This document shows positions 49,501 through 59,762 of a stretch of DNA of 64,000 bases, piece by piece (the first letter of the stretch is position 1; each line of letters starts with the position of its first letter). A program made the position numbers and the translations under genes. The DNA is from Coccinella septempunctata. Taxonomy: Eukaryota; Arthropoda; Insecta; Coleoptera; Coccinellidae. Location of the stretch: contig NC_058190.1 in NCBI RefSeq assembly GCF_907165205.1, positions 38,738,116 through 38,802,115 on the forward strand. The letters are read 5' to 3'. The notes beneath the pieces were generated by a model. It saw only the letters and a list, made by a program, of their open reading frames with translations, did not search any database and was not told the origin of the DNA.

Positions 49501-52500
49501 TTTCTCATTTTCTTCTTCGCCGAAGTAGCTTTCTTTTCCGGTGCAAGTGCACGTCCCAAATTCGACCCGTCCAGAGTCTAAAGGTAAGACAACACGCCGT
49601 ATTATTATCTTGGAACCTCGGCCTCCAATCTCACCCGTCCTGTGCCACATTTTCAGTTCCACCCCTACTGTTAGTACGATACCCTGCTGGTGTGTACACC
49701 CGGGGGGTGCAGAACGCACTTTGGGGTGGCTGCCCTTCTTAATTTTCCAGTGTACACCCCTACAGATTTAGTCCGATACTCTGCTGGTATTTCGACTAGC
49801 GATCGACTAGTTTGGTGCAGAGAAAGGCTGAACGGGGTACTTGAATGGATCAAAATTATCTTTAGTGATGAATGCAGATTCTGTTTGTGCATGCATGATG
49901 GTCAAGCAAAGGGTTTCACCATTGCTTTCTTTCTTCTGCATATGTATACAAAAAATTTTTTGTGATAAATTCATCAATATTAGGTGTTCTGTTTTCTATG
50001 TCATATTTTTTTCACAATTTTGTGCGTCATATGAAGAATTCGAGATGCAGCAGCCAAAAAACCCACAAATTTCTGATATTGACGTGACGTTAATACAAAA
50101 ATGTGTTCGTAGTTTATATGTAGAGGTGTCCGATGATTTTAAATTTACGAATCGGTGAATTGCCAATTTCAAACTCGACACAAATTGGCCATATTCGATA
50201 AACATTCAATATTCCCGTACACGGACAAATACAGTTCCATTTTTCCACGGAAATTGCTCATTCCAAAAATAGATATAATTGTTATTTTCAGCATAACTGC
50301 AACGGCGGCCAGCGTGGGAGCTGCAGGCATCCCCCAGGCAGGTCTCGTCACTATGGTGATGGTACTGGACACGGTCGGACTACCATCCAAAGAAGTCATC
50401 AACATCATCGCCGTAGACTGGCTTCTGTAAGTGCTGAATATATTATTGGAGGGGTGTGTTCATAAACTTACTCCGAGAGTAGAGTATGAGTATGGTCATG
50501 CTCAGAGAGCATACTCTGAGGAACTAAAAGTACGTTTGTGAACGCTTCGGGTAATCAGAGCTTACTCAGAGCTTGCTCTGAGTAAGTTTGTGAACGCAAC
50601 CGAGCTATATTTCCGGAGATCCGTAAAATCAAAGCAGGAATTATGTTCCGGCAATGCTATATTGTACAGGGTGTCCGATTTAAAATGTCCCTTTACCTTA
50701 TTGTGGAAACTAAAGGAGCTAGAAGAAAAAGTTAAATACAAAACTTGTCTGTAACGTTTTATAACGTACCTTAATACAGGCTCTCCGTTTTTTCCCTGTT
50801 GGTATCAACTTTCTTATTTTTAATGGAACACACTATATATTATTGCATTTTTGAATTCCTTGTCAAATTTCAAGGTAACTTTGGTATGACAACCATGGTC
50901 CTATATAGCACCGATTCTGATATATTCGACTTTTTTCTAAAATTTTGACAGCTGTAGGTGCTCACTAAAATAGCTGATTCTAGTTTTCTAATGAATGTAT
51001 CGAAACCAAATTTTGACCAGCTCTTGTCAACATATTGGATCATACGTTACATCTGTATTTTTAGCAATTTTGATACATTCATCAGAAAACTAGTATCAGC
51101 TATTTTAGTGAGCACCTCAGCTGTCAAAATTTTAAGAAAAAGTCGAATATCTCAGAATCGGTGCTATATAGGACCATGATTGTCATACCATAGTTACTTT
51201 AAAATTTGACAAGGAATTCAAAAATGCAATAATATACAGGGCTGTTCCATTTGAAATAAGAAAGTTGATACTAAAAGGGAAAAAACGGAGCACCCTGTAT
51301 TAAGATGGATTATAAAAAATAAAAGTTCAATCGATTACAGACAATTTTTGTATTCAACTTTTTCTTCTAGCTCCTTTAGTTTCCACAATAAGGTATAGGG
51401 ACACTTTAAGTCGGACACCCTGCATTGAAATAGTGGCGTTCGTGCAATCTAATTTAAATATGTAATGAAACTGGTTTGAGTATCACATCATTTGAAAGGT
51501 CTTTTCAGTCTGAGTATTGTCAATTTTCACACCATGATGGGAATAAAATAAAAAACTCGTGTTCAGTTCCCTTCTCTTTCAGTATGCGATTATATGCGAT
51601 GACAAATTTCGTCTGACTTTTATTCATTCTAGTTGTTTACATTTACAAGCTAGCTCAGTGAAGGTTTTCAAATTACCTGATTTTTTGTAAGTTATATTTT
51701 CATAAATCGAAGACAGTTTTTTTTTTAAATATGCTCAGCCAGATAGACTAGTATTCCAAATTTTCCTCTTCCTTTTTAAAGGGTACGTAATCCTATTTTT
51801 TATGACTATTCTTGAAGGCTACAGTAAGTTACAGCTACACGTACCAAATACCGAATTCTAATTCCTTGTCGTTGAAAAGATATTTAACCAACATCAACTA
51901 ATTCGAAAATAAAGGAATCTGATTCATCGCAATGGAATTATTTAGGCAGTTTGAAATTGGAATGTGAAGGGGTATTTTTGTTCATCATTTTTTGCCAAAC
52001 AGAAAAGTAAAAATAAGTAAGGAGATTGGCATCGTATGGAGCGAAGATTAGCGAAGATATTTATGGTACCTTGCAAGAGGACTGTATATCATCATTAAAT
52101 TTTCCATCTTGTGGGTTTTGAGTACGGGAAAAGTTGTAGAGCATTTCATAATGAATACAAGAATGATTAGAGGTACCGCGCGGAAGGAAGATATTTTCAA
52201 AAAATGCATTGGTAGAGAGAAATCTCCCTACCCTCCACACTTGGAACATAAATATACATATATATATATGTTACAAGTCACACATTCAGGGGTATAGTAT
52301 TGAACTCAAAGAAGAATCTTTATTGAGTTCAAGGGGTTGTGCCCAAAGATTATACAGTTTGGCTAACTCTATAATCTTTGGGTTGTACCGATTCAACTCA
52401 TCAAGGATGGGTAGTGCTGATTTTACTCATAAAGCGAAGAGTAGTGTTTTTGGCCTCGGTATTCATGAAATCCATTTTATTAAGGTTTCTTAAGGTAAAT

Positions 52501-52742
52501 GGGCCCTAATCGGCAGGATCTGGCCTGGTAGTTATGTGTATTGAATGTTGCAGATTATTAACTTCGTTTTTTGTTATTACAGAGATCGGTTCAGAACAAC
52601 GATAAATGTAATGTGTGACTGTCTTGGGGCAAGGTTGGTTGATCTCCTCAGTCAAGATGAGGTACAGAGATTCAATGAGCAAGATAAATTGAAAGCAGAC
52701 CCTCACGAATTAGTGGAAATAACGAAAGATAGTCGTATTTAA
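37559..52742 (+). CDS. EAAT: Excitatory amino acid transporter (SLC1 family)
   Basis: Plasma-membrane sodium-coupled glutamate/aspartate uptake carrier. Exons: 37559-37992 (ATG 37574), 45241-45283, 47167-47414, 47819-48052, 48191-48382, 50292-50426, 52583-52742 (TAA). Phases are continuous and the product is 476 aa, close to fly Eaat1. N-terminal membrane segments are in exon 1 (RRNLLTIFTILGVVGGGALG, GEIFLRMLKCLIIPLLVTSV); the extracellular loop has sequons NYS and NTT. The substrate-site motifs are complete: hairpin 1 TASSSATMPITI, TM7 GATINMDGTALYEA, hairpin 2 GAAGIPQAGLVTM, TM8 VDWLLDRFRTTINV. TM8 keeps both Asps, the second Arg of DRFRT (dicarboxylate-selecting), Thr and Asn, so acidic amino-acid transport is expected. 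The gene spans large introns (7.2 kb after exon 1, about 2 kb others) loaded with MITEs. Which insect paralogue (Eaat1 or Eaat2) is undecided. Confidence 0.95.
38141..39755. mobile_element. THAP-domain DNA transposon, decayed (P/Kolobok-like)
   Basis: Perfect 19-bp terminal inverted repeats CAGAGAATAGATGGGACAC at about 38143-38161, and its complement at about 39736-39754. It encloses a minus-strand THAP-domain gene remnant and, near 38467-38600 and 38715-38830, a degenerate direct repeat (blocks with TTTCCCAC and TTCAGAATA). No clear target duplication. THAP domains occur in P elements and Kolobok transposases; the catalytic part is missing here, so the superfamily stays open. Confidence 0.7.
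38992..39480 (-). pseudogene. THAP zinc-finger protein remnant (frameshifted)
   Basis: From ATG at 39480 on the minus strand the frame reads MSNCCVPGCMDRVS, the Cys-x4-Cys start of a THAP finger. The remainder, RHRFPKANPSIFKTWLEVI, NWQELSDEQIYNRYYVCHPH and F, is in another frame, so one indel near 39440 breaks it. A GTTAGT..TTTTAG intron (about 39245-39130) then joins to GVRKSILTRLQYTRISQLT and a coiled-coil-like tail ending NKCLR. The C2CH zinc ligands, Trp and FPK motif are recognisable. It ends without a transposase core, so it is a deleted transposon protein or a solo THAP remnant. Confidence 0.65.
40568..40660. mobile_element. Family B MITE fragment
   Basis: TACAGAGTGTCTTTGACTTA followed by CAGAAGATTCCTGAGTTC and AAAAGAAACACTTC, matching the family B end. 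No partner end found. Confidence 0.5.
41152..41191. repeat. Short hairpin repeat
   Basis: ACAAATCCGAATTTAA and TTGAATTCGGATTTGT form a stem of about 15 bp with a short loop. No function assigned. Confidence 0.5.
42751..42880. mobile_element. 130-bp palindromic MITE, ends TTACGTCCAGTTTAATAATC
   Basis: Left TTACGTCCAGTTTAATAATC mirrors right GATTATGAAACTGGACGTTA. Inner TAAAGTCCCTTTAA and TTAAAGTGACTTTAA continue the stem, and GAAGCTTTAAGC / TAAAGCTTCC lie near the apex. Non-coding. Confidence 0.7.
45284..47166 (+). other. EAAT: Transporter intron 3
   Basis: About 1.9 kb, donor CAG|GTAAGT, acceptor TTCGCAG|ACT. Its second half is occupied by a palindromic MITE (46250-47032) and a solo CACCCTGTATATA end at 47101-47113. 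The first half shows nothing I recognise. Confidence 0.8.
46250..47032. mobile_element. CAGAGTG-ended palindromic MITE, family D
   Basis: Left arm starts TATACAGAGTGTTTTTCAAA; blocks AAATCGACCTCCC, ATAACTTTATTATTAGGGG and ATGGTTTCCCATTCAATTCT are inverted at the right as AGAATTGAATGGGAAACCAT, CCCCTAATAATAAAGTTAT and GGGAGGTTGATTTC. Arms about 300 bp, loop about 46560-46740. The right terminus is eroded. Confidence 0.75.
48542..48899. mobile_element. CAGGGTG-ended MITE, family E
   Basis: TATA-CAGGGTGTCCGCGCC at left and the exact complement GGCGCGGACACCCTG-TATA at right, flanked by TA. The match extends imperfectly inward (CAGCGGTCC / CGACCGCTG). 358 bp, non-coding. Confidence 0.85.
49762..49910 (+). 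pseudogene. Tc1-like transposase fragment
   Basis: A short reading frame contains RLVWCRERLNGVLEWIKIIF followed by SDECRFCL, the Tc1 pattern R..WC.......W..VIFSDE.RF around the second catalytic Asp. Only about 50 residues remain and the other catalytic residues are absent, so it is a relic. Confidence 0.6.
50456..50600. mobile_element. 145-bp MITE, ends GTTCATAAACTTACTC
   Basis: Left GTGTTCATAAACTTACTC mirrors right GAGTAAGTTTGTGAACGC. The interior is full of CTCAGAG/CTCTGAG motifs in both orientations. Lies 30 bp inside transporter intron 7. Confidence 0.7.
50665..51424. mobile_element. CAGGGTG-ended palindromic MITE, family F
   Basis: 760 bp; TACAGGGTGTCCGATTTAAA at left, TTTAAGTCGGACACCCTGCA at right. 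Arms of about 345 bp match inversely, including AGCTAGAAGAAAAAGTT / AACTTTTTCTTCTAGCT and AAAATAGCTGATTCTAGTTT / its inverse near the centre, around a loop of about 60 bp (51015-51075). Confidence 0.85.
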
Positions 52743-54053
52743 ACTAATAAATGTTGACAAACTTTTAAAAATTATTTTCTCATGTGGACTATATGTAAAG
52801 AGTACATTATCGTACTTGGCACTTCTATCTCACAAACACTTTCTCCTTCAAAATTGATGTAAATGGCAAACGATAATGAAGTCCTATACTCCAAATGTAA
52901 ACCGAATTTCATAATTGTAACTAATTGCTAAAAATTTTCGAAAGTGCAGATAATATATATTTTTAAAAAGCCTCAATAGTAAACCCAATTTGAAATATAT
53001 TTTTCGAAAAATCTAACCTGTCATGGATAACAATATAATTAGGACAATAAATTAAAATCGATTTTAGAAAATCCCTTCCACATAATCGAACTATTTTATC
53101 GATCATATCATTTGAAAATTTGTATATTACAATATACAAATTTTAGAGTACAAACAGAAAAAAAAAATAACGGAACTTGATCAGAGAAATACTTTATTTC
53201 ACTGTAAATATCATACTCTATATAAACTGTATCAGTGTTGATTGTTTTAAATGCATATTATTGTCAAATCGTATATAAGTATAAAGTAAGATATTCTTTC
53301 CAGTGTGTTGTGGACCTTTAATTTAAGAATTGTTTGAGTTCTTTTCGTTATTTAAGTATCAATCATTTGGATACATTTACTGAATTACTTATTTAACAAT
53401 TTATGTTGAGGTTGACATAAATATGAAATTTTGAACATGTTAACATAGGGACCAATTCTGTTTTTATCTATTAAATTTTTAGTATGAATTATATTATTGT
53501 TAATATACTTGGAGGCAATTATTCAAAGAATCTTATTCACTGTGAATATTAAGTCGACAAGACAATAAACTGCCGTTGAATTTAAGTAACATTATAAGTG
53601 AGTGCCATAATTTAAACTAATGTAGGTACTTCACAAACATTGTTTTTATTTTTGTTTTTATATATAATATAAGATGTATCTCGAATAAATTTGAATGTAA
53701 GAAGCGTTGTGTATTGCTTATCAGTTTCTCATTGGAGGTTCATGCTTAATTTGACTTTGAAGTGTATCTACACTTCAACTAACTTGGGAGTGACCCGACA
53801 GAAAGTTCTGTCATAAAACGAAAAGTTCATCATTAACTTTAAATTCCGAGTGAAGTTTGAGTTCAAAAAAAATTCATCGAAATCGAAATTAAGCTGCAAC
53901 TAACATACTATTTTTGAATCATTCATTCGGATATCCACCAGCATTACATCGTCCAAGACGAGTAAAAAATAATCCGATACTTCGATTGAATCAGAGTTTG
54001 GGAGAGGGTACTTGGCAAGTTTTAGGTGACTGATCTATACTATCTATAAGATA
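52743..54053 (+). other. EAAT: Transporter 3' UTR and downstream intergenic DNA
   Basis: AT-rich. Three AATAAA hexamers (about 53043, 53564-53569, 53684-53689) could end the transporter mRNA; the last is followed by a GT-rich stretch (GTTGTGTATTGC) and is my preferred site, giving a 3' UTR of about 0.95 kb. Beyond 53710 I see no gene. Confidence 0.5.
53684..53689 (+). terminator. Probable transporter poly(A) signal AATAAA
   Basis: Canonical hexamer with GT-rich downstream element. Earlier hexamers exist, so alternative polyadenylation is possible. Confidence 0.45.
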
Positions 54054-54155
54054 ATGAGCGAAAGCAGTACCCCCGTGGATACGCCCGTACATCTGAGTAA
54101 TGCTGGCGGTAACCAGCACAGATTACAGAGTAATCAGCCAGTGCTTGTCCCATAA
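54054..54155 (+). CDS. Short unidentified ORF (33 aa)
   Basis: ATG to TAA, beginning MSESSTPVDTPVHLSNAGG, then NQHRLQSNQPVLVP. Composition (Ser/Pro/Asn/Gln, GC at third positions) is unlike translated intergenic AT-rich DNA and looks like the disordered start of a protein. No donor site in frame before the stop; a GTGAGT follows it by 4 bases. It could be a relic exon, an alternative first exon or chance. I do not recognise it. Confidence 0.25.
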   Translation: MSESSTPVDTPVHLSNAGGNQHRLQSNQPVLVP

Positions 54156-54190
54156 TGGTGAGTTTATGCAGAGTTACTAAGAATATTATA

Positions 54191-54376
54191 TTAGTGTTCT
54201 GTGGTTATAAGACCGTTCGGTCTTGACGAATTTTTAACTGAACCCAGCTTTTTCAGGATTTTTCGAAGGCCAGCTTTCGAGTCGTTTATCGCCAAAGTAA
54301 TTATATTATATCTTTGTTTATCTCTCATCCCTTGTTTAACAAGGCCATAACTTAGCTAAGCACCACAGAACACTAA
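54191..54376. mobile_element. 186-bp MITE, ends TTAGTGTTCTGTGGT
   Basis: TTAGTGTTCTGTGGT at left and ACCACAGAACACTAA at right are exact inverted repeats. It abuts a 30-bp piece (54157-54186) related to the palindromic MITE arm at 28680. Non-coding. Confidence 0.7.
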
Positions 54377-54661
54377 AATGCATGCATGTCTGTGATTTTA
54401 GGGCAAATGTCAAGAATTGACAACTACTGACAGGAAACGTTCCGTAGTCTGTCAATTTTGAAGGAAAAATAAAAACAAATCGAAATTTGAATATATGCCA
54501 TGTAATAATTTATTTTCGTTCGTTCATTTCATATTATTGCATTAATTATTATAATGTTACAATAATAGTAGTAATACAACTTGTTATTCCAGTTATATAA
54601 CCATAATTTTTAATTTATAAATATTCAAATTGTATGCAAGTCAGACTACTAGGGAGAAGAA

Positions 54662-56107
54662 ATGACGATCGAGGTTACAATAAAATTGACTAAAGGACAT
54701 GTTTTCCTGACTGGGGAAAGTGTAGAATGTAGTATTAGCTTTTCACACCAGTTATCAGCAAACCATACAATTTCACAAAGCAATAGTAATACAGTAGAAA
54801 ATGTTGCGTGGGGCTCTGTTCAAATATATTGCCACTGTTTCACAAGTCCCAAGGTCAATAAAGATAATAAATTACAATCTAATGATACACCTATGTTTGC
54901 TGGAACATCTTTAGCGATAACTCCAGAATCAGGGTTAACAGTGTTTTCTACGAAACCTAAAATTCTATTTTGTGATTTGAAATTATATCCTGGTCAAACA
55001 AAGACATGTGAGTATTGTCTTAAATATAATATTTCTGTTAAACAATATTAGAGAAATTAAAACTTTTTAGATAACTATAAAGAAAAAATACCTAATGATG
55101 CCCCTCCATCATATAGAGGTCAATTAGTGAAATATTGCTATAAGATAACTGTGGGTACCCAAAGAGTTAATCATCCTGTAAAATTATTGAAAGTTCCTAT
55201 AAGAGTACTACCTCTTATAGAAGTTTCAATGTCAGACGCAGGAGAAATATATAACGAGACAACGGAGGAATTAACCCCAACTAATCCATTTCTTGAAGTT
55301 CGTCAGAATGAAAATCCATTGAATCTAGCACTTCAGACTCTTCAAGTAAGTGTTGAAATCATTTTCGTTACAAGGTGAAAATAGAGAGAGAGAAAAAGTT
55401 TATTTTATGGCCATCGACCTAGGTCCTTCAGCCCTGGGTGAAAATATGTTGTTCATTTTCAGAATATAACAGCAAGAAGAAACCCTAACTTTTATATGAT
55501 ATCAAATAAGAGAGGCAAAGTAGCTCGATTCTGTTTATTTAAGCCTGCTTATAAGCTTGGGGAAGACATAGTTGGGTCTCTTGATTTTACTGTTGCTACT
55601 GTAGAATGTATGCAATTATCTGTGGCACTACAATGTCAGGAAGAAGCTTTAGGTTTGCAAGAAACCAAACTTCATACTTTCAGTAGACATCATGAAGTTT
55701 GTTTTGGATTCCAACATACTCAACTTGTGTTGCCTATACCATTACATGTCACACCTGCCTTTACCACCAAATTAGGTGAGGTTCTTGTTTAGTCTTTTTC
55801 AATAGAATACGTTAAAATAACTTTATCGATATCTGATTCAATTTTTTGCAAGGACAACTATAATTCAGATATTCAATCATTCCTTTCATCCACAGTTAAT
55901 CTGAAATGGAATCTACATTTTGAGTTTGTCACAATCGCATCCAAAAAACATGAAACAATTAAATCACCTGATAATTGGCAAGCTCCATCTGAAGTTGCTA
56001 TCGAAACAATGGTGTGGACCCTTCCTATACGACTCTATTCCACCACACCTGCATATGTTGCTCAAGGAATTCAGTCTAATGATATTCATACACTATTCAT
56101 CAGATGA
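54662..56107 (+). CDS. RGP1: RGP1 homologue, RAB6A-GEF complex partner protein 2
   Basis: With RIC1 forms the exchange factor that loads GTP on Rab6 at the Golgi for retrograde transport. Exons: 54662-55007, 55071-55345, 55463-55775, 55896-56107 (TGA). Phases 1,0,1; 381 aa (human 391). Family blocks in order: N-terminal arrestin-like strand segment MTIEVTIKLTKGHVFLTGES; KPKILFCDLKLYPGQTKT; APPSYRGQLVKYCYKITVGT and QRVNHPVKLLKVPIRVL; ISNKRGKVARFCLFKPAYKL and GEDIVG; LPIPLHVTPAFTTK; VNLKWNLHFEFVT; and a final AIETMVWTLPIRL. Three introns are 62, 117 and 120 bp, unlike the long introns of the transporter upstream. An AATAAA at 56135-56140 lies just after the stop. Convergent with TMEM209. Confidence 0.93.
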
Positions 56108-56134
56108 ATTATTTATATTATTATATTTATACAA

Positions 56135-56140
56135 AATAAA
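56135..56140 (+). terminator. Probable RGP1 poly(A) signal AATAAA
   Basis: Hexamer 28 bp after the RGP1 stop codon, implying a very short 3' UTR. The convergent TMEM209 stop is 265 bp further on. Confidence 0.5.
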
Positions 56141-56401
56141 ATGGCAAAATAACTGCCATTTATGTTCTGTTGATTTATATATATAATGAATTAATTATAT
56201 GATTAAATTGTGGTCATTGCATTTATCTTCAATTTTCCTTTCGAAGAATTAATGAAATTATTGCAATTTGATTCATTCAGCAAATATATTTTCATTGTTC
56301 ACGAAATATGCTATGTAAAATCAAACCTGCACTAAGGAACAAATAAAAAAAAATCTTGAAAAAAGTTTTTTAATTTCAGAAAAAAAATATACTCCATTTT
56401 T

Positions 56402-59237
56402 TCACTGATCGATAATCCATAACATATTCACGCCAGCTCTTCCCAAGTTCACCCTTCCTATCATGCCTTGACCCATCTTATTTATGTGATACAAGAAAAA
56501 TAGAATACTATGAAACATATTGTTGTAACCCTGTAAAAAAAGTAATATTAAAAGAATTCTCGTGCATGATCAAAAAAATTAGTTTATACCTTTCCCATTT
56601 CATAAATTCTGTCGCCTACAATTATTCTAAAATGGGGAGGTTTCTCAGAAACTTGATGGATGAAAATCGTAGAATCATTCAATTGGGGAACCTTTTCATT
56701 GTATCTGATGTAGTGATATCCACTGAACGGCTTTATATCAGGTGCACTAGGAAGCGGCATCAATTGGGTGTCTAAATAAGTTGCCAACAAATGCATTATG
56801 ATCTGAAATTTACAATTCAACATAATGTTTCAACATCTCGTTATCAAAATGGTGTTAAAATGTCAATTCTCAGTTCTCATTTGGTATTGAATATTCAGTG
56901 TATTGTGTATCTCAAATCTTCATTTCACACCCCTCAGATTTAAAAAAAAAATAATATCAATACAAACAAAATATACTTTTTCAAATAGTTGTTAGCAAAG
57001 AGTTTTATGTGAATGATGAACACAACTGATGGCACAAGTTACAATGAAGTCCTGCCAGGTAGTACTTTTTCCAGAAATGACTAATTTGTCTACATGCTGT
57101 TAATTTTTCATCAGTTTTAGAGAGCATAAGGTTTTTATGATGAAATAATTTGTTGTCTGACTCACTATGCTCTGAAATGATTTTGGTGATAATAGTATAT
57201 TATTAAATGAGCATATTATGATGGCTATTACTCACAAAGATAATGTTCACCAAACAAGACAAGGTCCAGTGAAGCAACAGACAGACTACGAATTTTTTAT
57301 GCAACAGTTGTGGATAAATATATTACACTCACAGCACAGTCAGTTGGAAGGGAATCATTCCAAGGTTTTCCATTATGACTAGCCCCAGAATTCCAACTAA
57401 AATCACTCATACATCCACCTTTAACTAATTGTCGTATTCTTTTTTCAAGATATTCCTGATTTGGGCTAACTTCCATGAAGGCAATCAGACCCTTCAAAGA
57501 TGGTATTAGATGTGTAACGGGAACCATATCAGCTGTCTTACGAAGACGGTCCAATCCTATTTCACCAATCTTAATATCATTCAAACCATGTTTTTCTAGC
57601 GTTTTATTGACAGTGTCAATCTCATAGACTAATCGTTCCAAAATTGTCTGCGAAATCCACTAAAAACATAAAAGAATTGAATTTCAAAGCAAAACTTCTG
57701 ACTTATGTTAATCCACAAACCTTTCTCAAATTTTCATTCCACTGAGTCAAAGCAACAATATCAACATTAATTTTAGTCCAAGGTTCTAGTCCTGAAGTAG
57801 AGTTTGGCATATTGTCCTCCAATTTGGAACCAGATTTATTCTTATCTGTACAAAAGAAATGGTAAGAAAATAAATTTCAATTTTGATCAAGATGTGAAAT
57901 AAAATAATTGGGAACCAACCCTTTGCAGTACTTACCTCTAGAGAAAGGAGAGAGTTGATATTTACACTTGCTAAGAACCAAAGAATCTTTAGGATTTTTT
58001 GTGATAGGATGCCTCCAGAAGCTACTAAGAAGATTACTTGACTGTGAGGATTGATTCTGAACTCTGTTAATTTTTTCAAACATCTCCTGTTCTTTGAGGA
58101 ATTCATCTAAAGAGTTTTCATCCATTATTGGATCAGTTTTATAACTATCTGAAAATATCCTGTTACGATATGGAGATTGTTTAGGAGTTAAGGAGCTTGT
58201 TGCAACAGGCGAACTTCCTCTTTTGTATGTCCAAGATGATGATAAGGAGAGATTTCCGCCTGAAAATATATAAATATTATGGACTAAAAAAATGCATAGC
58301 AACAATTGAAATTCAAAGAAACCAGAAGTAGGAATCACTTACTTTCATTTGCATAAGAACCGGACCAGTTATTCATTGAGTTGTTCAAGGAATTTGAGTT
58401 GAATCTAGAAGATAATGTAACATTTAAGGGTGATACCTGTAATGGACTTGTTTCAACTCCTTTGTTACAAATAGGACTCAACTGATTTATAATTTTGTAA
58501 TTACTATCTGAAAAAGTGCTGAAGTTAAAAGTTTTCAATCATCAATACTTATTATAATATAATATCTCATTATAATAACTGGCATAATATAATAGTTTAT
58601 TTCAAAGAAAGGATCTTTATTACAAGGACTTGAAGTCAAGTAAGTAACATAACAATTATAACAAATTGTACACATGCAACTTTAAACAGATTTTTCCAAC
58701 TATAACAATTACATTGCTCTAAGAAGATATGGTTCATTTGATTGAGATATTTGACAAAAATTACTTACCATAATCTCTGATCCCTAGTAGTTTTTTTTGC
58801 TGAATTGTAACTGGTATTTGTTCAAAACGTAGTGAAATTAGAAGAATTCTTGTAATATGATAGAGAACATTCAGAATTGTTATAGCAACCACCCCATACT
58901 CCACATACTCGAAATATGATGTTGTCAGTGGGCAAACTTGGGATCTGAAAGATTATCGATTACATGTCTGGGCTTAATATTATATGGTTAGGAAGTGAAA
59001 CAAAAGGTTTACTCACAAGTCATACAAAACTAAAAACAGAATGCTTATATTCACGCTAGCCCATATTATACTTCTTTTTAAGGAATTTTTATTCTGCTTC
59101 AATAGCAAACTTCTCTCCAATGCTTTCGAATTCGATCCTTTGAGAATTTTTCTATTGGGTCTGTAAATTGAAAATTTAGTATTCAGTTTTCCTATACCTG
59201 TTGGAACATACGAAATAGAGGTTGTAGACAGATCCAT
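56402..59237 (-). CDS. TMEM209: TMEM209 homologue
   Basis: Nuclear-envelope membrane protein, reported in humans to associate with the nucleoporin NUP205; it carries the conserved region annotated as cytochrome b561 N-terminal-like. Exons, minus strand: 59237-59017, 58944-58769, 58507-58343, 58259-57936, 57845-57721, 57659-57333, 56802-56590, 56530-56402 (TGA). Phases 2,1,1,1,0,0,0; 559 aa against 561 in human. Two membrane segments near the N-terminus (SIIWASVNISILFLVLYDL; YGVVAITILNVLYHITRILL), then QQKKLLGIRD, a Ser/Asn-rich linker with SPYRNRIF, and the conserved C-terminal half: NQEYLEKRIRQLVKGGCMSD and FSWN, LPTDCA, HLLATYLDTQL, PPHFRIIVGDRIYEMGKG and MIGRVNLGRAGVNMLWII. Divergent from TBP, convergent with RGP1. 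Confidence 0.93.
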
Positions 59238-59762
59238 TTTTATTCAATATTATAATTTTGATTCACTGAATTTTGCATTTCCTTCGTTCTTTAAAAGGAT
59301 GTTATCAGAGAGATGTTATGAAGAATTTCAAAATTGTAACCTAAAAATACAAGCAGAAAATTTTAACCGGCAAGCAGTATTCTGTGGCAGAAACCAAATC
59401 TTTGAAGTAACTAGGCAGAAACTTCAGATGACAGAAATCAACCAGACTCTATGAAATCAACTAACTAATCAAGAAGAAAATAATGTTCTGTGGAAGGGGG
59501 CAAAACTAATGACTTTTTAACGAAAATTTATTAAACTAATTTCTATGGTTGAGCAATTTAAATTTTTGGACGAAAAAAGAGTTTGTTTTCAGTTTTCGTA
59601 TTTCACATTTTTTCATTTTTAGAACGATTGAAATAATCAGTTGATGGATTTCATGATTTCCGAATTACTACACGTATTCAGATTTTACTTTGTGATTAAC
59701 TAACAGCATTCTTACTCAGGTTCATTACATTACAAATTTCTCTTAAAAAAAAGTAATTCAAA
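59238..59762. promoter_or_regulatory. Divergent TMEM209 / TBP promoter region
   Basis: 525 bp separate the two start codons, which point away from each other; both 5' UTRs and core promoters must fit here. The sequence is AT-rich; I see no clear TATA box or known element on either side. Confidence 0.55.

Larger units (their letters stand above)
48383..50291 (+). other. EAAT: Transporter intron 6
   Basis: About 1.9 kb; contains the 358-bp MITE at 48542-48899 and a Tc1-like transposase remnant within a locally GC-richer stretch (about 49540-49840). No host exon seen. Confidence 0.75.

Noticed and set aside
55376..55450. GAGAGAGAG plus AAAAAGTTTATT in an RGP1 intron as a retroelement 3' tail
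   Set aside because: Only about 60 bp and no duplication visible; too little to support.
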